Virus record (IMG/VR): IMGVR_UViG_3300032213_001070
Location: 20,215-84,214 of that record
Source of the DNA: a virus
DNA: 64,000 nt
Direction: 5' to 3' (one strand)
Each line of letters opens with the position of its first letter. Position 1 is the first letter of the stretch. The translations under genes were made by a program, and so were the position numbers. The notes under the pieces were generated by a model, which was not told the DNA's origin, made no database searches, and saw only the letters and a list, made by a program, of their open reading frames with translations. This document shows positions 55,035-61,924 of the stretch, piece by piece.

Positions 55035-55300
55035 GCTCTTGCAAATTGAAATAATGCTACTAATTTACTATACTCATCTAACACCCATTCTGGAGTAAAT
55101 ACAGCTTCATGACCTTTAAGAAAAACAATAACATTATCAATTACAGACATTTTTATATCCGCATACCAGTTATTGGTATAAAGTAATACAAATTCAACAC
55201 TAATATCTTTATACATATATTTATGATGATTATTACTGTTTCTATAAAAACCATACTTCACAAGCTTCTTACCAATTAATTCTGTATCTCTAAGTGTCAT
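55031..55300 (-). CDS. Tandem small-protein family member 2, 89 aa
   Basis: The second of three tandem small proteins: MTLRDTELIGKKLVKYGFYR, then YMYKDISVEFVLLYTNNWYA, and a C-terminal WVLDEYSKLVALFQFARA helix. The MTLRDTE start parallels MKLRDIE of the next protein. It shares a base with the gene upstream and overlaps the gene downstream by 4 bp. Function unknown. Confidence 0.55.
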   Translation of the reverse strand: MTLRDTELIGKKLVKYGFYRNSNNHHKYMYKDISVEFVLLYTNNWYADIKMSVIDNVIVFLKGHEAVFTPEWVLDEYSKLVALFQFARA

Positions 55301-55587
55301 TATTCTATAAATTTATGAAATGCTATTAAGTTTTTACACCACTGATGCGCAGGACCTAAGATATTTTTATGCCCGGTAACAAAATCTTTTGTAAGTTTTG
55401 TATTTGTTCCAGATAAAGCAGCTTCAACTATATAATAATCAAAACTCTTAGATGAATGTATTGTTACTTCAACAGTCCAGCTATTACCAAATTTATTGTA
55501 ATAAAAAACATTGTCTTTACCCTTTACTGTAAAATAACCTAAAGCTTTAGCCTGTTCTCTACATCTTTCTATATCTCTAAGTTTCAT
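55300..55587 (-). CDS. Tandem small-protein family member 1, 95 aa
   Basis: The first of three tandem small proteins: MKLRDIERCREQAKALGYFT, then strands VFYYNKFGNSWTVEVTIHSS, and a C-terminal HQWCKNLIAFHKFIE helix. It begins just after a copy of the ACCTTTAAATCAGAATA junction repeat, so the tandem group may have been acquired as a block. Function unknown. Confidence 0.55.
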   Translation of the reverse strand: MKLRDIERCREQAKALGYFTVKGKDNVFYYNKFGNSWTVEVTIHSSKSFDYYIVEAALSGTNTKLTKDFVTGHKNILGPAHQWCKNLIAFHKFIE

Positions 55588-55606
55588 ACATATTATTCTG
55601 ATTTAA
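55585..55606 (-). repeat. Junction repeat, isolated copy
   Basis: ACCTTTAAATCAGAATAATATG lies at the end of the 71-aa gene and before the tandem small-protein group, 5.9 kb away from the main cluster of copies. Confidence 0.7.
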
Positions 55607-55808
55607 AGGTTTCGTTGTAGTATTGTTCTGCTGATTTATATGTGGTTATTTTACCTCGTTCATCTCCAAAATTAATAGCATTAATTATCTGCTCTTTCTC
55701 CATTTCTTTGGCTTTATCCCAACATTCTGAATTATGTTTAAAGTGCTCTTCTGTCCAAGGTTCAGATATTAAATTATCTTCTAACCATTCTATTGCTGTC
55801 TGTTCCAT
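55593..55808 (-). CDS. Small MEQTA...MEKEQI...TFKSE protein, 71 aa
   Basis: 71 aa from the ATG at 55808, 1 bp after the upstream stop. An upstream in-frame ATG at 55859 would overlap that gene by 50 bp and is rejected. It begins MEQTAIEWLEDNLISEPWTE, has AKEMEKEQIINAINFGDERG and ends YYNETFKSE. The protein at 61481-61684 has the same plan (MKQTALEF..., AKAMEKEQIENAYLRG, TFKSE), so the two are paralogues. The last codons belong to the repeated junction sequence. Such proteins are common in Flavobacteria phages; function unknown. Confidence 0.7.
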   Translation of the reverse strand: MEQTAIEWLEDNLISEPWTEEHFKHNSECWDKAKEMEKEQIINAINFGDERGKITTYKSAEQYYNETFKSE

Positions 55809-55809
55809 A

Positions 55810-56004
55810 TTACTTGTTTTTTCTTTGGTCCCAGTAATCAATAAAAAATCCTGCGGCAACTATTAAGTTCATACCGCAGGAAGCTATAATCTCAATAGCA
55901 TCTTCATAGATAGTACTCAACAAATGTATGTGACCTACTGTCCAAAAAGGTATGGCTAAGTTTTGGCTTATCCAAACTATAAGATATTTAATGAAATGTT
56001 TCAA
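55810..56004 (-). CDS. Small membrane protein, 64 aa
   Basis: Two apolar segments can be seen: HFIKYLIVWISQNLAIPFW and SCGMNLIVAAGFFIDYW, ending QRKNK. The start follows the previous stop directly. It is likely an inner-membrane protein, possibly influencing host entry exclusion or lysis, but there is no direct evidence. Confidence 0.6.
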   Translation of the reverse strand: MKHFIKYLIVWISQNLAIPFWTVGHIHLLSTIYEDAIEIIASCGMNLIVAAGFFIDYWDQRKNK

Positions 56005-56418
56005 TTACTGTAATGCTTCAAGTATCTTATCAAGATTCTTATTTGTAAGAAAAAATGTTGTTCCAGAACTAGACATATAAGCCATGTTAGAGCCTGTCTT
56101 TAAGAACCAAGTCTTTCCATCTAATTCAAAGGTTAACTCTTTCTTATCTATTACAGCCTGCTTTAAGATATTAAAAAACTCTACTGTACTTTCTTTAGAT
56201 CCTAAATGTATATAATCAATGTCAGTAATATATTGGTACTCAAGATTCTTGTAATACAATGTATACCAGTTCTTTTCAGCATCATAAAAATGATTAAGTC
56301 TAGGTAAACCTGTAAGTTTACTATACCATACTATACTATCTTTTGTTGTTTCTTTTACAACAATTTGTGAATGTGCTGTACTTGCTGACAACACTAACAA
56401 TAAAAATAACTTTTTCAT
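56005..56418 (-). CDS. Exported protein with signal peptide, 137 aa
   Basis: A clear Sec signal peptide: MKKLFLLLVLSASTAHSQ, with a probable cut after AHS and Gln as the first mature residue, typical for Bacteroidota. The mature part is beta-rich (DSIVWYSKLTGLPRLNHFYD, ELTFELDGKTWFLKTGSNMA). No lipobox Cys. Made early in infection, it would act in the periplasm; superinfection exclusion or envelope change is possible but unproven. I recall similar short exported proteins in Bacteroidota phages. Confidence 0.7.
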   Translation of the reverse strand: MKKLFLLLVLSASTAHSQIVVKETTKDSIVWYSKLTGLPRLNHFYDAEKNWYTLYYKNLEYQYITDIDYIHLGSKESTVEFFNILKQAVIDKKELTFELDGKTWFLKTGSNMAYMSSSGTTFFLTNKNLDKILEALQ

Positions 56419-56420
56419 AA

Positions 56421-56642
56421 TTAAAAATTTCTGTTTCTTCTTTTAATAATTCTGTCTATTAGCTTAAACATGCTGTCAAAGAATATGTAATTTACAAGTG
56501 ACATAACCATTAGTAAAATCCAATTCCATACTCCCGGATAACATAAAGACATATACATCACTATACCTGTACTACCTATAATAGCAAGTAAATGCATAAA
56601 TACCATATACCATAACACCCAAGTTCTAATCCCCTTCTTCAT
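56421..56642 (-). CDS. Small membrane protein, 73 aa
   Basis: Two membrane segments, TWVLWYMVFMHLLAIIGSTG and WNWILLMVMSLVNYIFF, followed by a basic tail (RIIKRRNRNF). The positive-inside rule puts the C-terminus in the cytoplasm. It overlaps the upstream gene by 4 bp (ATGA). Function unknown. Confidence 0.6.
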   Translation of the reverse strand: MKKGIRTWVLWYMVFMHLLAIIGSTGIVMYMSLCYPGVWNWILLMVMSLVNYIFFDSMFKLIDRIIKRRNRNF

Positions 56643-56890
56643 TGTTCACTGTTTTCTCCGGCTTTTCCTTCACCGGTTTGTTTAGAAAATTCTCTTTCAG
56701 CTTCAATCTTCTTTGCAATCTCTCTTGGATTTGCAGATTCAATGTGTTGTAATCTGAGTCTTTCTTGTCTTTCTTCATATTCTTGCCAATTATACATTTC
56801 TAGTTCTTTCATTCTAACCGCATCTTCTATAGTCATACCTTCTGGTATACCTCCATTTGCATTAATTAAATCTATACAAAATTCTTTCAT
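56639..56890 (-). CDS. Hypothetical charged helical protein, 83 aa
   Basis: 83 aa from the ATG at 56890, which overlaps the upstream stop as ATGA; an ATG nine bases further up is possible but would lengthen the overlap. The sequence MKEFCIDLINANGGIPEGMT, then TIEDAVRMKELEMYNWQEYE is followed by an Arg/Glu-rich coiled helix and an acidic end. A GGAAGG stretch sits just before the ATG, one of few Shine-Dalgarno-like sites here. Not recognised. Confidence 0.6.
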   Translation of the reverse strand: MKEFCIDLINANGGIPEGMTIEDAVRMKELEMYNWQEYEERQERLRLQHIESANPREIAKKIEAEREFSKQTGEGKAGENSEQ

Positions 56891-57336
56891 CCTTCCCATA
56901 ATTTCAAGGCTTTTAGTGTTAATTCTTTTACTGCCATATCAATTCTTGATATCTCCTTAAATTCCATATACTTTTTGATTTTCTTTCTAGCATCTTTATC
57001 AAAGTGAGTTATAACAGCTGTATATCTTTTATCAGCCTGTCCTGCTTTATGATTAGGAAACTCATATGGAAATGCAATCATAAGATCATTTACATTTGCA
57101 ATAAAACTAATATCACTATATTCAAGTAATTGATATGGGTGAAACTTTGCAGAAGTTACCGTTTCTCTTTTCATATCAAATACTTTTCCTATAGTAACTT
57201 CTGTTTTATTAAACTTGTAATACATAAGTGCAATTAGATAGTTTCTTCTATCCATACTTCTTCTGTTCTTACCCTCCTTAAGAAGATCCTTAACTAACTC
57301 ACATTGCACCAACACATCTTCATAAGTATAATCCAT
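56887..57336 (-). CDS. DNA-binding protein with DnaA-domain-IV-like helix-turn-helix, 149 aa
   Basis: A 149-aa protein. Residues 28-66 (MDRRNYLIALMYYKFNKTEV, then TIGKVFDMKRETVTSAKFH) resemble the DnaA C-terminal DNA-binding fold: 'YLIALLYYKF...TEVxIGxxFxxxRxTVxxAK'. The remainder is a mixed region (YTAVITHFDKDARKKIKKYM) with a basic helix. It may regulate transcription or replication of the phage. The HTH likeness is by pattern, and the family is unnamed to me. Overlaps the next gene by 4 bp. Confidence 0.55.
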   Translation of the reverse strand: MDYTYEDVLVQCELVKDLLKEGKNRRSMDRRNYLIALMYYKFNKTEVTIGKVFDMKRETVTSAKFHPYQLLEYSDISFIANVNDLMIAFPYEFPNHKAGQADKRYTAVITHFDKDARKKIKKYMEFKEISRIDMAVKELTLKALKLWEG

Positions 57337-57339
57337 AAG

Positions 57340-57522
57340 CTACATAAAAAATGGGAACAATAATCCTTTTATCTCAGATATAATAGGTCCAATAATAAGT
57401 GTACTTAAAAATCCATGTGTTTGAGACCACTGATACCAAAAATACAGCATAAATACATGTGCTGTAATCATATATAACCAGATAATAGCTGTAAAGACAG
57501 CTAGTCCATCATCATTTTTCAT
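57340..57522 (-). CDS. Small membrane protein, 60 aa
   Basis: One or two membrane segments: LAVFTAIIWLYMITAHVFML and FLSTLIIGPIISEIKGLLFP. The start is 11 bp after the stop of the preceding gene. It belongs to the cluster of small membrane proteins between 54.4 and 57.5 kb. Function unknown. Confidence 0.6.
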   Translation of the reverse strand: MKNDDGLAVFTAIIWLYMITAHVFMLYFWYQWSQTHGFLSTLIIGPIISEIKGLLFPFFM

Positions 57523-57533
57523 AATAATAAATT

Positions 57534-57803
57534 TTAAATTAATTCTAAATCTGCTTCTTGAAAATGTTCTGCTTCTATTGCTTCTAAAGTAACATAAGGT
57601 GCAAATCTATCCGCACTGTAATACTCATAAGGAAATGATTGTTCTGATAGTTGTACTTCTTTTAATCTATAACCATATCTATTTTGTTGTAGACTCATTC
57701 TGGCTACTTCAACTACAGTATATACCTTACCTTCTTCTAACCATTCATATGGTGATATTCTTTTAGGCTTGTTACTGGCATTAATACATATTACTTTTAA
57801 CAT
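57534..57803 (-). CDS. Conserved small phage protein, 89 aa
   Basis: An 89-aa, probably beta-barrel-like protein: MLKVICINASNKPKRISPYE, WLEEGKVYTVVEVARMSLQQ, then GYRLKEVQLSE and YYSADRFAPY. I recall this plan (CIN, K.P.EIP, EGKxYTV, GYxLxExxL, RF) in Bacteroidota phages as an SH3-like small protein of unknown role. Its start overlaps the end of the GIY-YIG endonuclease gene by 7 bp. Confidence 0.6.
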   Translation of the reverse strand: MLKVICINASNKPKRISPYEWLEEGKVYTVVEVARMSLQQNRYGYRLKEVQLSEQSFPYEYYSADRFAPYVTLEAIEAEHFQEADLELI

Positions 57804-58516
57804 GACATAAATTTATATCTTTTTTTAAAATACTTATTTGTATCTATATACTTTTTATAATTTGTTGGTCTTCCTGTAACTTTAAAAGCTGAATCAGTTG
57901 ATAAATATGTTGTTACAGTATCTAAAAGTATATCATGTACTTTTAACATGATTTTGTTTCCTGCAAGCAAATTAACATTTATTTTTAAAGGATAATTTTT
58001 TTCATTGTATCTCCAAAAATAATTATTACTTGTTCTTGATAAATCTACTAAAGCATGTCTTAGTGTACTTGATCCACAATTAAAATATTTTGCAGCATCA
58101 AGTATAGAATCCCACTTTTTTATAAAATTACCTTCTAAATCATACTGCAATATAGACTTAGATAATTTTTTTGCAAGAATTTTATACTTTTCATGACTGT
58201 GTTTAAAACCTAATGTACCTTCACCACCTAATGTAGCATTAGTTAAATCAAAACCCCATTGTTTAAATTGACCTATCCAATAAATTTCAAGATCACAAGC
58301 TTCTTCTAAAGAATTTGCTCTATCTAATTCTTTAATGATAGGTTTTTGATTTTGCATTTTTAATTTTTTAATCCAGTTAGTTTTATGAGAATTACAATCT
58401 TTTGACTTTGTGCAGTGCCCAGATAATCTTACACTTAATTTTACAGAAGTTAAACCAATGTATCTTATGTCTAAACTTATAGGATCTTGTAATGTATATA
58501 TTATGAATTTTTTCAT
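57797..58516 (-). CDS. GIY-YIG/NUMOD homing endonuclease (free-standing)
   Basis: 239 aa from the ATG at 58516; an in-frame TTG at 58522 is unlikely. The GIY-YIG core is FIIYTLQDPISLDIRYIGLT, with Arg in the usual SVRLSGHC loop, NWIKKLKMQNQKPIIKEL and the catalytic Glu helix DLEIYWIGQFKQWG; LTNATLGGEGTLGFKHS is the typical linker. A NUMOD1-like DNA-binding repeat follows (SILQYDLEGNFIKKWDSILD, AAKYFNCGSSTLRHAL). It lies between the ClpS-like gene and the 89-aa gene without splitting either. A TATATTTG promoter box lies just upstream. Confidence 0.9.
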   Translation of the reverse strand: MKKFIIYTLQDPISLDIRYIGLTSVKLSVRLSGHCTKSKDCNSHKTNWIKKLKMQNQKPIIKELDRANSLEEACDLEIYWIGQFKQWGFDLTNATLGGEGTLGFKHSHEKYKILAKKLSKSILQYDLEGNFIKKWDSILDAAKYFNCGSSTLRHALVDLSRTSNNYFWRYNEKNYPLKINVNLLAGNKIMLKVHDILLDTVTTYLSTDSAFKVTGRPTNYKKYIDTNKYFKKRYKFMSC

Positions 58517-58519
58517 ATT

Positions 58520-58548
58520 CAAATATACAAAAAATTAATCAATGCAAA
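58520..58548 (-). promoter_or_regulatory. Bacteroidota-type promoter for the GIY-YIG endonuclease
   Basis: On the - strand, TTTG, 17 nt, then TATATTTG match the TTTG/TAnnTTTG promoter of Bacteroidota. The -7 box (58520-58527) ends 3 nt before the ATG at 58516, so the transcript would be leaderless or nearly so. The -33 TTTG falls within the last codons of the ClpS-like gene. Confidence 0.5.
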
Positions 58549-58838
58549 TCACCTGCATACTCTTCAATTTCTGATTTAATATCTAGACCATCAAATGTAT
58601 TCTTTAAATCAAACATTTCCAAGAAATCTCCTGATTTAACTGCACATTTTCCGGTATTGTGTGCTATGACCGCACATTGCTCAGCTTGAATAGGCTCATG
58701 TTTACAGAACCTAATCAAACTAGCCATGATATACTGATAAGAATTTACATCATCATTGTAAATAACTACTTTATGTGTCTTGGTCTCTTCCATACCATTA
58801 AGATAATAAATTAAACTGTCACATTGAAATTTTTCCAC
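58539..58838 (-). CDS. ClpS-like N-degron adaptor
   Basis: A 99-aa protein with the ClpS fold pattern: HKVVIYNDDVNSYQYIMASL, then AEQCAVIAHNTGKCAVKSG. The NDD triplet matches Asn34-Asp35-Asp36 of E. coli ClpS, and the His of IAHNTG matches His66, both part of the N-degron pocket. The gatekeeper Met40 position is Tyr here (NSYQYI), so substrate preference may differ. ClpS brings N-end-rule substrates to the ClpA(C)P protease. It may redirect or inhibit host proteolysis. The ATG at 58838 overlaps the helicase by 28 bp; an internal ATG at 58793 is the alternative start and leaves the domain intact. Confidence 0.82.
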   Translation of the reverse strand: MEKFQCDSLIYYLNGMEETKTHKVVIYNDDVNSYQYIMASLIRFCKHEPIQAEQCAVIAHNTGKCAVKSGDFLEMFDLKNTFDGLDIKSEIEEYAGDLH

Positions 58839-59908
58839 ATAATTTTAGTCTGGTCAAATCCTTCCAATGCATCTTTTACCCATTTCTCATCTACTGTATC
58901 CATATAACATAGTATGTGGACAATAGCTTTATCATCTGGGTTTAATCTTAATAACCTACCTATTCTCTGAGCGGCCTTTCTCTCATTACCATATGCATGC
59001 ATAATAATACCTTGTTTTAAATTAGGTATGTTTACACCCTCATTCAACTGTAGAACAGTAGAAAGTTTGGTAATCTCTCCATCTTTGAACTTAAGCAAGT
59101 TCTCTTCTGATTTTGGATTGTTGCTATGATAGCTATGATCACATAACTTATCAGCTTGAGCCTGAGTATTAGCAAATAGAATACACTTACTTTCTATGCT
59201 GTCAAATAATAACTTAGCATACTTTTCTTTAGTAGGATATTCCATAAGAGCTTTCATTCTCATAACTCTAAGCATATGTACACTTCCAGAACCTACATCT
59301 AGTCTTCTAGACCAATACACATAATTAGATTCTTCATCTGTCATATATGTTTTATTCTTCATAGTGACTTGATAGTTCTTTTCTTTGCTTAATCTTAGCT
59401 CATGCACAACAATCTTATAATCATTCAGTATTCCATTTTCTATGGCATCATCTGCCTTAAATGTAAATACTACAGGACAAAACTCTTGTACTAACTTACC
59501 TTTCTCTGAATAGTCTCTCTTTGGTGGAGTACCGGTCAGCCCAAGTATCTTGCCTTTGAATAACTGCAAAAATCCCCGGTGACTGTCTAGTAAACTATGC
59601 ATCTCATCTAAATACACAACATCATAATCATTAGGATCATGTTTGTTTAAGCTTAGATAAGTAGTAAAAACTATTCTACCTAGAAGATGATGCTTATCAA
59701 ACTTAACAGCATCATCTTTCCAGGATTGAAATATAGCTTTCTTAGGTGCCACAACAAGACATTTCATCAGTGGTGTAGTGTTTCTATCCATATGAGTCAG
59801 GCCAACAAGGGTCTTACCGACCCCTGTGCCTAAGACTACGGAAGCCCGCTGCTTACCATCAGTAGCAGCTAAAGCTTCCATTTGTATGTCTTGTCTGTCT
59901 TTTGTCAT
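58811..59908 (-). CDS. SF2 DNA/RNA helicase (ResIII/DEAD-like)
   Basis: A 365-aa superfamily 2 helicase. Motif I is SVVLGTGVGKTLVG (24-37), Ia VVAPKKAIFQSW, II VYLDEMHSLLD (DEMH, a DExH variant), III ILGLTGTPPKR, V NEGVNIPNLKQGIIMHAYG and VI AAQRIGRLLRLNP. The N-terminus (DRQDIQMEALAATDGKQRAS) matches the Q-motif area. This is a compact form typical of phages. It probably remodels DNA in replication or recombination. It overlaps the ParB-like gene by 4 bp, so the two are coupled. Confidence 0.92.
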   Translation of the reverse strand: MTKDRQDIQMEALAATDGKQRASVVLGTGVGKTLVGLTHMDRNTTPLMKCLVVAPKKAIFQSWKDDAVKFDKHHLLGRIVFTTYLSLNKHDPNDYDVVYLDEMHSLLDSHRGFLQLFKGKILGLTGTPPKRDYSEKGKLVQEFCPVVFTFKADDAIENGILNDYKIVVHELRLSKEKNYQVTMKNKTYMTDEESNYVYWSRRLDVGSGSVHMLRVMRMKALMEYPTKEKYAKLLFDSIESKCILFANTQAQADKLCDHSYHSNNPKSEENLLKFKDGEITKLSTVLQLNEGVNIPNLKQGIIMHAYGNERKAAQRIGRLLRLNPDDKAIVHILCYMDTVDEKWVKDALEGFDQTKIMWKNFNVTV

Positions 59909-60648
59909 TTTGGTAAATTAAATATTTTCTTTCTAATGTAATTACCTGTCTCATCACCAGTAGACATAAGCTTAACTGTTTTTAGATGTTTATCTAAGTT
60001 AGCCATGACTTTGGTATGATTGTAATTACCATAAGCTTGCATAAATGCTGTTAAAAATTGAAATTTAACTGCTCTATCTGACATACCAATCTTTAGGAAG
60101 ATATCATTAAATGCTTTACACATTGCTTCAGCATTTGGATTAGTAATAGTAAAATTACCTGTTTTGATAATTGAAGTACCATGCTTAAGTCCTGGGCTAT
60201 TTACTCCAAGCATAGCAAGCATAGTAACTTCTATATCATACATATTCTTCCACTTGAACAGTTTCATATAATCTGGACGGATCATTTTCCATGCATTAAC
60301 ATAGTTCATTAAATCCCAAGACTTAGATGAGTTATTTAAGTATGCCATCTTTTCAATTAAATCTTCTTCAGATTCAATTTCAATTTCTACATAAGGAATC
60401 ATTCTATCTTCTCTTTCCAATGCTGTAGCAAGATGCTGACCATCAATTATATAGGTTTTATCTTCACCTTCTATAATATTAGTAGTACAGGCTATAACAC
60501 ATCTTAATACACCCATTTTCCGGATACTGGTAATCATCTTTTGAACATGTTTGCTATCAATACCTCTGTTCATAGGTAAAACAGAGAATGTTGAATAGTT
60601 CATTGTGTGTTTAATTTTAAGTTCTTTTCCAATCATTTTCATAATCAT
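59905..60648 (-). CDS. ParB/Srx-like domain protein
   Basis: A 247-aa protein with a ParB-type N-terminal domain: LPMNRGIDSKHVQKMITSIR, then GVLRCVIACTT and YIIDGQHLATALEREDR, where the DGQHLxxAL motif corresponds to the ParB/sulfiredoxin GxHRxxA nucleotide site. The C-terminal part is helical and unlike ParB DNA-binding domains. Proteins like this are frequent in Bacteroidota phages next to helicases; the role may be nuclease or regulator. It starts a unit with the SF2 helicase, ClpS and downstream genes. Confidence 0.75.
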   Translation of the reverse strand: MIMKMIGKELKIKHTMNYSTFSVLPMNRGIDSKHVQKMITSIRKMGVLRCVIACTTNIIEGEDKTYIIDGQHLATALEREDRMIPYVEIEIESEEDLIEKMAYLNNSSKSWDLMNYVNAWKMIRPDYMKLFKWKNMYDIEVTMLAMLGVNSPGLKHGTSIIKTGNFTITNPNAEAMCKAFNDIFLKIGMSDRAVKFQFLTAFMQAYGNYNHTKVMANLDKHLKTVKLMSTGDETGNYIRKKIFNLPK

Positions 60649-60669
60649 AAGTTTTAAATTATTTATAAA

Positions 60670-60837
60670 TCATTTTAGCCAGCCCATTGTACGGGCTTCT
60701 TCTGGATGATTATGCACCCAGTCATGACAGTTTCTGCAAACTGCCTTCCATGTACTTTGTATTAAATAAAATGCATCTCTGTTAGCTCCTGCATCAAAAA
60801 ATAAATTATTTAAAAATTTTTTATTAAGTTTTGTATT
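60670..60837 (-). pseudogene. HNH endonuclease remnant (C-terminal fragment)
   Basis: An open frame of 55 codons with no plausible start: ...FFDAGANRDAFYLIQSTW, then VCRNCHDWVHNHPEEARTMG ending WLK. The CRNCHxWxHxxPEEAxxMGW ending is the usual C-terminus of phage HNH nucleases, but the upstream catalytic part and the first Cys pair are gone; the frame is closed by TAA at 60840. It overlaps the end of the 47-aa gene by 28 bp. Confidence 0.65.
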
Positions 60838-60953
60838 TTACCAAGAAATCCTTTATAAATTATACCATCTTGATAATCTTTAACTAAATACATACCAATC
60901 ATACTAACAATAAATCCAATAGACCACAATAAATAACAAATTAATATTAACAT
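60810..60953 (-). CDS. Small membrane protein, 47 aa
   Basis: MLILICYLLWSIGFIVSMIG is a membrane segment, followed by MYLVKDYQDGIIYKGFLGKI and a basic end. The start lies 3 bp after the stop of the 57-aa gene. The size and tail suggest a single-pass protein. Function unknown. Confidence 0.55.
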   Translation of the reverse strand: MLILICYLLWSIGFIVSMIGMYLVKDYQDGIIYKGFLGKIQNLIKNF

Positions 60954-60956
60954 AAT

Positions 60957-61130
60957 TTAAGAATTAAAAGTAAAGAATTTTCTCTTAGCAACTTCAATCT
61001 GTTTACGGAAATAATGTCCCTTTAGATTGTTGCTTTCTAATTTACATAGTGCTAACTTATCTGCACAGAACAGTATGTACTTTAAAATACGTACTTTTTT
61101 TATGTCTTGTGAATTATATATATTTTTCAT
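60957..61130 (-). CDS. Small basic protein, 57 aa
   Basis: MKNIYNSQDIKKVRILKYIL, then FCADKLALCKLESNNLKGHY and a basic FRKQIEVAKRKFFTFNS tail. Helical and Lys-rich, without a membrane segment. It lies 4 bp after the end of the zincin gene. Not recognised. Confidence 0.55.
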   Translation of the reverse strand: MKNIYNSQDIKKVRILKYILFCADKLALCKLESNNLKGHYFRKQIEVAKRKFFTFNS

Positions 61131-61134
61131 TTAT

Positions 61135-61479
61135 CTATTTTATTTGGTTAACTAAAAATTGCAATAAATAAGCATAAGCTTCATCTGATTCTTTAGACAA
61201 CGGTATCCCTATTTTATTAAATATAAAACATACAGCATGAAAACATTCATGAGCAATTAAACCAGTTTCATCAAGATTTTTTAATCTTATTATAGTAAAT
61301 CCAGTATCATGAAATAATGTTCTCCCAGTTACAATTTTATCATCCCAATCAGAAAAATAATAATCAAATTCTTTTTTAGTCATTTTGTGTTTAAGTTCTT
61401 TATAGAGAACTTTATTACTTTGTCCTACTGAAACTACAACTGTTTTACAATAAATTTCTAATTCTATTATTTTAAACAT
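61135..61479 (-). CDS. Small zincin-type metallopeptidase-like protein
   Basis: 114 aa from the ATG at 61479, 1 bp after the upstream stop; an upstream ATG at 61515 overlaps that gene and is rejected. The zinc motif is GLIAHECFHAVCFIFNKIGI (HExxH), with a downstream acidic EAYAYLLQFLVNQI that can supply the third ligand. I recall this 'HECxHAVxFIFxxIGxxLSxESxEAxAYL' family as common in phages of Bacteroidota and others. Substrate unknown. Confidence 0.75.
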   Translation of the reverse strand: MFKIIELEIYCKTVVVSVGQSNKVLYKELKHKMTKKEFDYYFSDWDDKIVTGRTLFHDTGFTIIRLKNLDETGLIAHECFHAVCFIFNKIGIPLSKESDEAYAYLLQFLVNQIK

Positions 61480-61480
61480 A

Positions 61481-61684
61481 TTACTCTGATTTAAATGTTG
61501 GGTCATAATTTGCAATACCTCTTAGGTAAGCATTTTCAATCTGCTCTTTCTCCATTGCTTTGGCTTGTTCAATTAACTTTACTCTTTTGATACCATACTC
61601 TACTTGATTAATTTTATTTGCTAAAAAGTCAAGAGTTAATTTTACTTCTTGCTCCGCATAAAATTCTAATGCTGTCTGTTTCAT
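61481..61684 (-). CDS. Small MKQTA...MEKEQI...TFKSE protein, 67 aa
   Basis: A paralogue of the protein at 55593-55808: MKQTALEFYAEQEVKLTLDF, then AKAMEKEQIENAYLRGIANY and a TFKSE end. Both gene ends form the repeated junction ACNTTTAAATCAGA. It starts 1 bp after the upstream stop. Common in Flavobacteria phages; function unknown. Confidence 0.7.
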   Translation of the reverse strand: MKQTALEFYAEQEVKLTLDFLANKINQVEYGIKRVKLIEQAKAMEKEQIENAYLRGIANYDPTFKSE

Positions 61685-61685
61685 T

Positions 61686-61895
61686 CTATTCTGATTTAAA
61701 GGTTAATAATTTTTCACATTTTTCATAGTCCTCAATCCTTAAAAAATATTTGAGGGTATCTTCAACAATAGAAGAATAATATTCTTTTTGTATATCTGGA
61801 GATATTTCACAATTTAATATTTGTTCATAGTAAATATTATAAAGCATATTAGTTATTTCTTCTGCAAACTTTCTAAGTTTAGTATCTAAAATCAT
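61686..61895 (-). CDS. Hypothetical protein, 69 aa
   Basis: A helical, Glu/Tyr-rich protein: ILDTKLRKFAEEITNMLYNI, YYEQILNCEISPDIQKEYYS, ending EKLLTFKSE. The LTFKSE ending is produced by the junction repeat, so its C-terminus was shaped by the repeat. No function recognised. Confidence 0.55.
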   Translation of the reverse strand: MILDTKLRKFAEEITNMLYNIYYEQILNCEISPDIQKEYYSSIVEDTLKYFLRIEDYEKCEKLLTFKSE

Positions 61896-61924
61896 CTTAC
61901 TCTGATTTAAAGGTTAATTCCATA

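Noticed and set aside
57797-58516. GIY-YIG gene as part of a third intron
   Set aside because: No Q, R or S elements were found around it and neither neighbouring gene is split.
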